Assembly: GCA_011052285.1 (NCBI GenBank)
Contig: DRJH01000267.1
Span: 1 to 12,054 of the forward strand
Source of the DNA: Gammaproteobacteria bacterium
GTDB lineage: Bacteria > Pseudomonadota > Gammaproteobacteria > Arenicellales > DRJH01
Length of the DNA: 12,054 bases
Direction: 5' to 3'
In this document: piece by piece, positions 1 to 6,086 of the stretch
Layout of the letters: every line of letters starts with the position of its first letter
How positions within the stretch are numbered: position 1 is the stretch's first letter
Program-made: the position numbers and the translations under genes
The notes under the pieces: generated by a model
Database searches by the model: none
Told to the model about the DNA's origin: nothing
What the model saw: only the letters and a program-made list of their open reading frames with translations

Positions 1-2
1 CA

Positions 3-545
3 GAAACCCGGAGCACGTTCCCGGCACTGATGGTCTGCACTGATCACGAAGAAGTGGGCAGTGTCTCTGCGGTTGGTGCCGCTGGCAGTTTTCTTAGCGA
101 TATCCTGCAGCGCCTGCTTCCTGAGCCGGGCAAGAGACAACGCTGCTTACGCCGCTCTCTACTGATCTCAGCCGACAACGCGCATGCCGTACATCCCAAC
201 TTTGCCAAGCGGCATGATGGCCTACATCTACCACGACTCAATGGTGGCCCGGTTCTTAAAACCAATGCCAACCAACGTTATGCCAGCACCAGCCGGGGAA
301 TCGCCTTGTTCCGGGAACTTTGCCGGCAGCAACATGTGCCAGTACAGGATTTCGTAAGTCGCTCTGACCTGGCCTGTGGCAGTACCATTGGCCCAATTTC
401 TGCAGCTGAAACCGGTATTGACACAGTCGATGTTGGAATTGCCCAGTTGGCCATGCATTCCATTCGGGAATTATGTGGTGCTATGGACCCACTGCGACTA
501 CACCGGGTTTGTAAGGCCTTTTTAGCTACTGAGCTCGTTAACTGA
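3..545 (+). CDS. apeB: M18 family aspartyl aminopeptidase, C-terminal part (5' end outside window)
   Basis: The reading frame is open from the window's left edge (first full codon at position 3) to TGA at 543-545, so about 180 C-terminal residues of a protein that is usually about 430 residues are visible. Family M18 enzymes are cytoplasmic dinuclear-zinc aminopeptidases that remove N-terminal acidic residues. Hallmarks seen here are DHEEVGS (catalytic and metal-ligand acidic pair) near the start, SADNAHAVHPNF, GPVLKTNANQRYA, the CGSTIGP motif, and QLAMHSIRE near the end, whose His is a metal ligand. The internal ATG at position 30 lies inside the conserved core and is not the start. No frameshift or internal stop is seen, so the gene appears intact as far as it can be read. 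The next gene starts 154 bases downstream and is not obviously co-translated. Confidence 0.93.
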   Translation, partial: ETRSTFPALMVCTDHEEVGSVSAVGAAGSFLSDILQRLLPEPGKRQRCLRRSLLISADNAHAVHPNFAKRHDGLHLPRLNGGPVLKTNANQRYASTSRGIALFRELCRQQHVPVQDFVSRSDLACGSTIGPISAAETGIDTVDVGIAQLAMHSIRELCGAMDPLRLHRVCKAFLATELVN

Positions 546-598
546 GCAACTTTGGCTACCTGTTTCCCACTTCACAATAATGAAGCGAATATTGCGGG

Positions 599-627
599 GG
601 ACAGCCTCCTGGGAAGCTGTCCGAGAA
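599..627. repeat. Dispersed hairpin repeat, copy A
   Basis: GGACAGC (599-605) and GCTGTCC (616-622) form a 7-bp stem with a 10-base loop. The element consists of module GGACAGCCTCCT (599-610) followed by module GAAGCTGTCCGAGAA (613-627). Both modules recur, reverse-complemented and in the other order, at 4273-4318. No T-tract follows, so this is not a standard intrinsic terminator. It lies between the M18 peptidase gene and the aldolase gene. Confidence 0.7.
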
Positions 628-699
628 TTGAGAACCACAACTAACGGGAACTGCAGTAAACTGGGTGTTGATCCATTGATCCTAAAGGACAACCTATCC

Positions 700-1737
700 A
701 TGACTTTCGGCAGTGATAACGAGACCGGCATAGCACCAGAGATTCTGGACGCCATGGTGGCCGCTAATATCGGCACAACCCAGCCCTATGGCGAAGATGC
801 CTTGACCCGGGCCCTTACCGAAAAAATCAGCAACGTATTTGATACCGAGGTCAGTGCTTTCCTGGTTACCACCGGCACGGCTGCAAATGCTCTGGCGCTA
901 TCATGTCTGACGCCACCTTATGGTGGTATATATTGCCATCAACTGGCCCATATCATGCACGCCGAATGTGCAGCACCAGAGTTTTACGCCGCAGGGGCAC
1001 GACTGTTGCCTTTACCTGGATCAGAGGGCAAATTGCAGGAGACAACAATTCGTGAAGTGCTGGATAATCGGCACGAAAGTGTCCATAGTGTGCAGACCAC
1101 GGCCATCAGTCTGACCCAGGCCAGCGAAATGGGCACCCTCTATCAAATTGAGGAAATTCGTACCATTGCCGCATTGGCCCACGCCGCCGGACTTTCGGTC
1201 CATATGGACGGTACCCGCTTTGCCAATGCCCTCGTCACACTCGGTTGCAGCCCGGCAGAAATGTCCTGGCGTTGTGGTGTTGATGTCCTCTGCCTGGGCG
1301 CCAGTAAGAATGGTGCGATGGCGGCTGAAGCGGTAATTTTCTTCAATCCGGAGCAGGCGGCAAGTTTTGCCTGGCGGCGTAAGCGCGGTGGCCATCTATA
1401 CTCTAAAATGCGTTTTGTCGCAGCCCAGTTCACTGCCTATCTGGCACAGGATCGCTGGCTGGATTATGCCCGCCATGCCAACGCCATGGCCCGGGAGCTG
1501 GCACAATCACTGCTGACCTTGCCGGATATCGAATTGGCCTTTGCCGTCGAAGCTAACGAAGTCTTTGCGGATATGCCCACCTCCTTGTTCAAGGCCGCTG
1601 TAGCAGGTGGTTTTCCGGTACATGCCACGTCGCTTGCCAATAACCGAAAGCGGGTTCGACTGGTCTGCGCTTTTAATACCACGCATCAGGATATTAGTGA
1701 GCTGATACAAGTCCTGCAGGGGCAACTGTTTGGATAA
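700..1737 (+). CDS. ltaE: Low-specificity L-threonine aldolase-like PLP enzyme
   Basis: This predicts a 345-residue fold-type I PLP enzyme of the threonine aldolase/beta-eliminating lyase family, which cleaves L-threonine or L-allo-threonine to glycine and acetaldehyde in the cytoplasm. Seen in order: N-terminal FGSDNETG (about residues 3-10), a PLP-phosphate loop TTGTAAN (57-63), HMDGTR with the conserved Asp170 and Arg173, and ASKNG with the probable Schiff-base Lys203. The length matches the family. I chose the ATG at 700 over the in-frame ATG at 580: AAAGGA at 684-689 is a fair Shine-Dalgarno site, the family begins at this point, and the 40 extra residues would be translated through hairpin repeat A. 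The TNG-type Lys context is nearer the Pseudomonas-like LtaE group than E. coli LtaE by my reading. Exact substrate specificity cannot be read from the sequence. Confidence 0.88.
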   Translation: MTFGSDNETGIAPEILDAMVAANIGTTQPYGEDALTRALTEKISNVFDTEVSAFLVTTGTAANALALSCLTPPYGGIYCHQLAHIMHAECAAPEFYAAGARLLPLPGSEGKLQETTIREVLDNRHESVHSVQTTAISLTQASEMGTLYQIEEIRTIAALAHAAGLSVHMDGTRFANALVTLGCSPAEMSWRCGVDVLCLGASKNGAMAAEAVIFFNPEQAASFAWRRKRGGHLYSKMRFVAAQFTAYLAQDRWLDYARHANAMARELAQSLLTLPDIELAFAVEANEVFADMPTSLFKAAVAGGFPVHATSLANNRKRVRLVCAFNTTHQDISELIQVLQGQLFG

Positions 1738-1748
1738 GCTTGTATACG

Positions 1749-1862
1749 ATGCGTATCCTGCTTATAGAAGATGATCGAGAAACTGCCAACTACCTGGGTC
1801 AAGGGTCTATAAAACAGAGTGGCCACACAGTGGATCATGCGGCCAATGAACGCAAGAAGTAA
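1749..1862 (+). pseudogene. Truncated OmpR-family response regulator (N-terminal stump)
   Basis: Starting 11 bases after the aldolase stop, an ATG opens 37 codons that match the beginning of a response regulator receiver domain: MRILLIEDD (beta strand 1 with the acidic pocket Glu7-Asp8-Asp9), ETANYLGQG (helix 1) and SGHTVDHAAN (strand 2). A TAA at 1860-1862 then ends it after ERKK. The phosphoacceptor Asp expected near residue 51, the rest of the receiver and the DNA-binding domain are absent from the following 99 bases in all frames I checked, and no sensor kinase is nearby. By family knowledge it cannot work as a response regulator. I infer a remnant left by a deletion, with the receiver stump retained. 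Translation is not supported by any clear ribosome binding site. Confidence 0.7.
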
Positions 1863-1961
1863 TCCTGTGTTACCATCTGCTACGGATTAGCCGTCAAGAA
1901 ATGGCAATTTCAGCCGATAATACGACAACACAGTCAACATCGAGAATTAACAGGCAAACAC

Positions 1962-3785
1962 ATGGCTGAACAAAACGCAGCCGACAAGCAGGACAACAAT
2001 AATCCCCTTGATACAGCAGATAAAGGGACGGAGGTGGCCCCCGATCTGGATGCTTGGGCTAGTGATAATCGGCTTGATGAAATCAATGAAGTAGAACTTT
2101 CCGACGACCCCTTCGATCTGGTTGAAGAGGAACCTGACCAGGCAGAAACCTTGCGTAGAAAGGATGATTCTGTTTTAGCCGAGCAAATCATCAATCTCAG
2201 TGATACTGATTCTGGTGACGACGAACCTGTTGCCAGCACAGGTCGCAAAGAGCCTTCGTTAGCCACCCTTTCCACAGGTGCTGATCCCAGCACGGTTCAG
2301 GCCGATATGGCTACGGCTACTCATACCCATAAACCTGGGAAACTACCAGGGAAACTAAAAGAGTGGCAACTCTGGATTGCGGCAGCAATCCTGATTCCAG
2401 TCATCACCATCGGTATGGCTGTACTGATCAAGGCTTTTATCGATGCCAAAGGTGTGATAAGCGAAGTTACGGTCCTACAGGCAAAAATCAGCCAACTCAG
2501 TGATGCAGTCGATAAACTGCCACAAAAAACCGAGCTGGATTTATTGCGCACAGAAATCGACAAACTTCAGGCTTCGCAAAAACTGTTCAAAAATCAATTG
2601 GACGATTTCAGAACGCTCAAAGAGGAAACCACCCGGTTATCAGAGAGCCTGAAGAAACAACTGCTGGTGATTTCCGAAGATCGACGCTCCATGATTAACG
2701 ACCTGACCGGAATGCACACGAGACTAACCCGGATTGAAAAAAAACTGCAACGACTAAGCCCACTAAAAGACCGCATCAGTCGACTTGAGAAACAACTAGC
2801 AAAGCGCAAACTTGCTGTCATTTCCAAAAAATCCATCCAGAAAAAATCCGGGAAATCTACCAAACTGCTTGCCCGTGCAGCACCCATACTACGCTATCGG
2901 CTATTGCGGGTTCTGCAAAGTGATCAGGATAAGGTCTATGCCGTAGCCGTTTCCCCCGATGGTCAACTTTTGGCCTCAGCGGGCACCGACGACAAACTGC
3001 GACTTTGGAATATGCAAACGGGTCGCCTAATCAACGTCCTGGAAGGGCATAGCAACTGGATCACGGATGTACGTTTCTCCCCAACCGGCAAGTGGCTGGC
3101 ATCCAGCAGCTGGGATGGCACCATCAAGATCTGGGACAGCAACACGGGTGCCCAGGTAAGAACTCTGCTGGGACACAAACGACAAGTCCGAACCCTGGCC
3201 TATGCCCCAAATGGCAAACTGCTGGCATCCGGAGGCACCAACAACAACATTATTCTCTGGGACCCGATCAGTGGTGAGGCAAAAGGTGCCTTTGATGGCC
3301 ATATCAACTGGATCAAAGATCTCGAATTCTCTCCTGATGGCAAGCAACTGGCATCAGCAAGCCTCGATGACACGGTCCGCCTGTGGAATATCAAACAGGG
3401 GACACTGATTCGAGTACTTAGCGATCACCAAGCAGCCGTAAACGCAGTGGCGTTCTCTCCTGATGGACACTATCTTGCCACAGCCAGTGCCGATACAACC
3501 ATTCGTGTATATCCATTACCCAAGGGCCGCAGCAGGGTTTTCAGAGGCCACACAGAAGCCATTAACAGCCTACTGTTTACACCAGACTCACGCCACTTGC
3601 TCTCTGGATCAGGTGATGGCTCAATACGGGTCTGGAATGTACGAACCGGAAAAACCATACAAAATATTGCTGCGCATGATGCCGCGGTCACCGCCCTGGC
3701 TCTATCCCCCAATGGTGCTCGCTTGGTCTCTGCTGGCGCTGATGGCAAGGTTAAGATCTGGGAGCCTTATCTCGATAATCAATGA
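1962..3785 (+). CDS. Membrane-anchored coiled-coil protein with seven-bladed WD40 propeller
   Basis: A 607-residue protein with four parts. Residues 1-120 are acidic and low in hydrophobic content (EVELSDDPFDLVEEE, DTDSGDDE), likely disordered. A Lys-rich stretch (125-133) precedes a single membrane span at about 137-157. Residues about 165-285 are rich in heptad-like Leu/Ile spacing and charge, a predicted coiled coil ending in a very basic linker. Seven WD40 repeats follow, starting near residues 317, 359, 401, 443, 485, 526 and 567, each with SPDG-like turns and mostly W-N/D ends (LRLWN, IKIWD, ILWD, VRLWN, IRVYP, IRVWN, VKIW). This makes a full propeller at the C-terminus. The positive-inside rule suggests a cytoplasmic N-terminus and a periplasmic coil and propeller; this is inference. 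No enzymatic domain is seen, so a scaffold or assembly role is most plausible. The start has a weak AGG at 1952-1954. Neighbours give no functional clue. Confidence 0.85.
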   Translation: MAEQNAADKQDNNNPLDTADKGTEVAPDLDAWASDNRLDEINEVELSDDPFDLVEEEPDQAETLRRKDDSVLAEQIINLSDTDSGDDEPVASTGRKEPSLATLSTGADPSTVQADMATATHTHKPGKLPGKLKEWQLWIAAAILIPVITIGMAVLIKAFIDAKGVISEVTVLQAKISQLSDAVDKLPQKTELDLLRTEIDKLQASQKLFKNQLDDFRTLKEETTRLSESLKKQLLVISEDRRSMINDLTGMHTRLTRIEKKLQRLSPLKDRISRLEKQLAKRKLAVISKKSIQKKSGKSTKLLARAAPILRYRLLRVLQSDQDKVYAVAVSPDGQLLASAGTDDKLRLWNMQTGRLINVLEGHSNWITDVRFSPTGKWLASSSWDGTIKIWDSNTGAQVRTLLGHKRQVRTLAYAPNGKLLASGGTNNNIILWDPISGEAKGAFDGHINWIKDLEFSPDGKQLASASLDDTVRLWNIKQGTLIRVLSDHQAAVNAVAFSPDGHYLATASADTTIRVYPLPKGRSRVFRGHTEAINSLLFTPDSRHLLSGSGDGSIRVWNVRTGKTIQNIAAHDAAVTALALSPNGARLVSAGADGKVKIWEPYLDNQ

Positions 3786-3801
3786 ATGACTTCCTCCGAT
3801 A

Positions 3802-3822
3802 ACGCAAAAGTGGTATTTGCGT
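3802..3822 (+). other. Small stem-loop after the WD40 gene
   Basis: ACGCAAA and TTTGCGT pair over 7 bp with a 7-base loop, 17 bases after the stop codon. The position suits a transcript end or an mRNA 3' hairpin, but there is no downstream T-run and the stem is AT-rich, so it is not a canonical intrinsic terminator. Confidence 0.35.
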
Positions 3823-3906
3823 AGAATGGAATTCACAATGCTTTTAGAGTGTAACGATTCAGCGTATTTAGATTTTGGTTCAGTACAAGGCATGTTCGCA
3901 CGGAGA

Positions 3907-3935
3907 ATGTGAGCATATAGGTCATATGTGAGCAT
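3907..3935. repeat. Direct repeat ATGTGAGCAT, 19-bp period
   Basis: The decamer ATGTGAGCAT occurs at 3907-3916 and again at 3926-3935, giving a 19-bp centre-to-centre spacing (nearly two helical turns) that would put two protein sites on the same DNA face. It may be an operator for the downstream small gene; no regulator is identified. Confidence 0.45.
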
Positions 3936-3988
3936 TCAAGTACGAACACACGCCGTACGTAATGGGACAAAAGATGAATACGCCGGAT

Positions 3989-4006
3989 CGTTACTTCAGA
4001 GTAACG
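3989..4006 (+). other. Perfect 7-bp inverted repeat with tetraloop
   Basis: CGTTACT (3989-3995) and AGTAACG (4000-4006) flank a TCAG loop. Together with ATTGG/CCAAT just downstream it makes a compact, potentially structured RNA leader upstream of the gene at 4100. It does not match a riboswitch class I can name. A protein operator is the alternative. Confidence 0.4.
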
Positions 4007-4099
4007 TATTGGCTCCCCAATCTTGGAAAGGGGTGCGTTGCATAATGGTGGGACTATTTATTGTGTTGGGTAGATATCTGTTTTCAAAACGAGGTTATA

Positions 4100-4261
4100 A
4101 TGGCTAAACACAGTAACAAACGATCCAGGTTAATTATTGGTATTGCCGTGGTGTTGGTTGTTCTTGCAGTAAGCGGGTATCTGGTAATTCGTTATGCCCC
4201 GAACAACCCTTTCGAAAAATCAACTTTTCTGGATGATGTGGGCGATGCTAACCGGTATTGA
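4100..4261 (+). CDS. Small single-span membrane protein, 53 residues, unknown function
   Basis: The ATG at 4100 is preceded by GAGG at 4091-4094, a good Shine-Dalgarno site with 5-base spacing, which favours it over an in-frame TTG at 4061. The product has a basic N-terminus (KHSNKRSR, residues 3-10), one hydrophobic span of about 20 residues (LIIGIAVVLVVLAVSG onward, about 11-31) and a short polar tail ending in DDVGDANRY. The positive-inside rule predicts a cytoplasmic N-terminus and an outward C-terminus. I do not recognise the family. A strong stem-loop begins 9 bases after the stop codon, and glnS starts 133 bases downstream. The WD40 membrane protein gene ends about 310 bases upstream. 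Clean ribosome binding site, membrane-protein composition and stem-loop together support a real gene, but there is no homology evidence. Confidence 0.6.
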   Translation: MAKHSNKRSRLIIGIAVVLVVLAVSGYLVIRYAPNNPFEKSTFLDDVGDANRY

Positions 4262-4270
4262 CCTCAAGGC

Positions 4271-4322
4271 CTAGGAGGCTGTCCGAGAGTCTCTCATATT
4301 CTGTTCTCGGACAGCTTCTTAG
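4271..4322. repeat. Dispersed hairpin repeat, copy B (18-bp stem-loop)
   Basis: CTAGGAGGCTGTCCGAGA (4271-4288) can pair with 4305-4322 over 18 positions, including an 11-bp perfect core (GCTGTCCGAGA with TCTCGGACAGC) and two G-U wobbles, leaving a 16-base loop. The arms are the same two modules seen in copy A (AGGAGGCTGTCC 4273-4284 and TTCTCGGACAGCTTC 4304-4318), in the opposite arrangement. It lies 9 bases after the small-protein stop. With no T-tract it is not a typical terminator; it could stabilise the mRNA end or attenuate readthrough into glnS. Confidence 0.75.
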
Positions 4323-4332
4323 CCGGTATACT
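4304..4332 (+). promoter_or_regulatory. Possible sigma-70 promoter for glnS
   Basis: TATACT at 4327-4332 is a good -10 hexamer. The hexamer 17 bases upstream (TTCTCG, 4304-4309) is a weak -35 and lies inside the right arm of repeat B. Transcription from here would give a leader of about 55 bases before glnS. This is a motif match only. Confidence 0.3.
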
Positions 4333-4394
4333 GCGCAACCGAAATAATCGGCATTCCCGCTCCTGAACCCCGCACTGAATTCAACACATTCTTT

Positions 4395-6086
4395 ATGTCA
4401 AAGCCTATTGATTTTATTCGTCAAATTATTACTAAAGATCTTGCTGATGGCAAGAATAACGGCAAGGTGGTCACCCGATTCCCTCCGGAACCAAATGGTT
4501 ATCTGCACATCGGCCACGCCAAATCGATTTGCCTGAACTTCGGCATTGCAAGGGAATTTAGTGGGCAATGTAATTTGCGATTCGACGATACGAATCCGGC
4601 TCGTGAAGATGAGGATTTTGTACGCCAGATTGAGGCTGATGTAAAATGGCTGGGTTTTCAGTGGCAGGGCAAAAGTCACCATGCCTCCGATTATTTTGAA
4701 CAACTTTACCAATTCGCAGAGCAATTGATTGAGAGAAAAGTCGCCTATGTCTGCAGCCTGGATGCCGAGCAGATTCGAGTCCTGCGGGGCACCCTGACTG
4801 AAGTGGGTAGCGACAGCCCCTATCGACAGCGAACAACTGAGGAAAACCTGGATTTTTTTCGGCGCATGCGGGCAGGAGAATTCTGTGACGGCGAACAGGT
4901 GCTACGAGCCAAAATCGACATGGCCTCACCAAACCTGAATATGCGCGATCCGGTACTTTATCGTATCCGTCACCTACGCCACCATCTCACCGGCACCCAG
5001 TGGTGCATCTACCCTACCTATGATTTCACCCATTGTCTTTCCGATGCCATAGAAGGTGTTACCCATTCGCTTTGTACCCTGGAATTTGAAGACCACCGGC
5101 CACTTTACGACTGGATCCTGCAACAAGTAGACGTGCCCTGCCATCCACAACAGATCGAATTTTCACGGCTCTCGCTGGATTACACCTTGACCAGCAAAAG
5201 GATGCTAACTCGCCTGGTTAATGAGAAGGTCGTAAGCGGATGGGATGACCCCCGGATGCCCACACTTTCCGGTATGCGCAGGCGTGGTGTGCCCGCTGCA
5301 GCAATACGTGATTTCTGTAATCGGATTGGGGTCACCCGTAAAGATCAGCAAATTGAATCCAGTCTATTGGATTTTTGTATTCGCCAGCAATTGGACCATG
5401 ATGCCCCTCGTGCGATGGCGGTACTCGATCCCCTGAAAATTATCATTACCAATTACCCAGCTGGGCAGTCAGAATTACTCCCGGCTCCAAACCACCCGAA
5501 TCGACCGGAACTGGGTCATCGCCAATTATTATTTTCCCGCGAATTGTATATTGAGCGCTCGGATTTTATGGAAAATCCCCCGAAGAAGTTTTTTCGACTC
5601 GCTCCCGGCCGCGAAGTTCGGTTGCGCTATGCCTATCTGATTCGTTGTGAAGAGGTGATACGCGATACATCAAGTGGTGAGATCATTGCCTTGCGTTGTC
5701 ATTACGACCCCTTGACGCGTGGCGGATCAGCAGCCGATGGGCGCAAAGTCAAGGCCACCTTACACTGGGTATCTGCGGCACACGCAGTGACTGCACAGGT
5801 ACGACTCTATGATCGTCTGTTCACCGCACCAACACCGGACAGTGATAACTTTATTAATGAACTTAATACCGATTCAATCACAGTCATCAACAACGCGCAA
5901 CTCGAGGCTTCACTCGCTCAGGCAACCGATGATTGCCACTATCAATTCGAAAGATTGGGTTATTTTTACCCAGACAGCAATAACCAGCAAAAACAACAAC
6001 TGGCTTTTAATCGCACTATCACGCTGCGAGACAACCGGTCAAAAAAATCAACTTATGGAAAATCCAACACTGGAGATTCGCAATGA
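4395..6086 (+). CDS. glnS: Glutaminyl-tRNA synthetase
   Basis: This 563-residue class Ic aminoacyl-tRNA synthetase charges tRNA-Gln with glutamine using ATP, in the cytoplasm. The sequence shows RFPPEPNGYLHIGHAKS (residues 28-44) with the HIGH ATP-binding motif at 38-41, LRFDDTNP (61-68), PTYDFTHCLSDAIEGVTHS (207-225), and the KMSKS-type loop as LTSKRML (265-271). A C-terminal anticodon-binding beta-barrel region follows. PEPNGYLHIGH and the FDDTNP box distinguish GlnRS from GluRS. Length is close to E. coli GlnRS (554), with a slightly longer polar C-terminal tail. The ATG at 4395 has no clear Shine-Dalgarno sequence, but the aligned N-terminus fits the family. Its stop overlaps the sohB start by 4 bases (ATGA), suggesting translational coupling. 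Confidence 0.97.
   Translation: MSKPIDFIRQIITKDLADGKNNGKVVTRFPPEPNGYLHIGHAKSICLNFGIAREFSGQCNLRFDDTNPAREDEDFVRQIEADVKWLGFQWQGKSHHASDYFEQLYQFAEQLIERKVAYVCSLDAEQIRVLRGTLTEVGSDSPYRQRTTEENLDFFRRMRAGEFCDGEQVLRAKIDMASPNLNMRDPVLYRIRHLRHHLTGTQWCIYPTYDFTHCLSDAIEGVTHSLCTLEFEDHRPLYDWILQQVDVPCHPQQIEFSRLSLDYTLTSKRMLTRLVNEKVVSGWDDPRMPTLSGMRRRGVPAAAIRDFCNRIGVTRKDQQIESSLLDFCIRQQLDHDAPRAMAVLDPLKIIITNYPAGQSELLPAPNHPNRPELGHRQLLFSRELYIERSDFMENPPKKFFRLAPGREVRLRYAYLIRCEEVIRDTSSGEIIALRCHYDPLTRGGSAADGRKVKATLHWVSAAHAVTAQVRLYDRLFTAPTPDSDNFINELNTDSITVINNAQLEASLAQATDDCHYQFERLGYFYPDSNNQQKQQLAFNRTITLRDNRSKKSTYGKSNTGDSQ

Larger units (their letters stand above)
3786..4099. other. Gene-poor stretch with direct and inverted repeats
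   Basis: No convincing gene is visible in these 314 bases. They hold a 7-bp hairpin just after the WD40 stop (ACGCAAA 3802-3808 with TTTGCGT 3816-3822, no T-tract), two copies of ATGTGAGCAT (3907 and 3926), GTACG/CGTAC arms (3940-3944 and 3954-3958), a perfect CGTTACT/AGTAACG hairpin (3989-4006), ATTGG/CCAAT (4008-4012 and 4017-4021) and CCCC/GGGG (4015-4018 and 4030-4033). The stretch probably contains the promoter and leader of the small membrane protein gene at 4100, but no clear -35/-10 pair could be fixed. Confidence 0.6.

Noticed and set aside
599..622. Copy A hairpin as an intrinsic terminator of the M18 peptidase gene
   Set aside because: No T-run follows the stem, and the sequence recurs elsewhere as part of a repeat family.
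580..699. In-frame upstream extension of the threonine aldolase from ATG 580
   Set aside because: The extra 40 residues do not fit the family, run through hairpin repeat A, and the ATG at 700 has a proper ribosome binding site.
1744..1756. ATACG-ATG-CGTAT palindrome around the response regulator start
   Set aside because: Only 5-bp arms around a codon pair; no support for function.
3826..3912. 28-residue ORF after the WD40 gene
   Set aside because: No ribosome binding site, no recognisable features, and its length is expected by chance.
3962..4045. Integron attC-like or known riboswitch interpretation of the palindromic region
   Set aside because: The arms lack the GTTRRRY/RYYYAAC core pattern, no integrase is nearby, and no conserved riboswitch core was recognised.
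4061..4099. TTG at 4061 as start of the small membrane protein
   Set aside because: It adds a Cys/Trp-containing stretch before a clean basic N-terminus and has no ribosome binding site, whereas ATG 4100 has GAGG at the right distance.
4558..4932. Long minus-strand ORF opposite glnS, and similar ones opposite other genes
   Set aside because: These lie wholly inside confidently identified genes and their translations show no family features.
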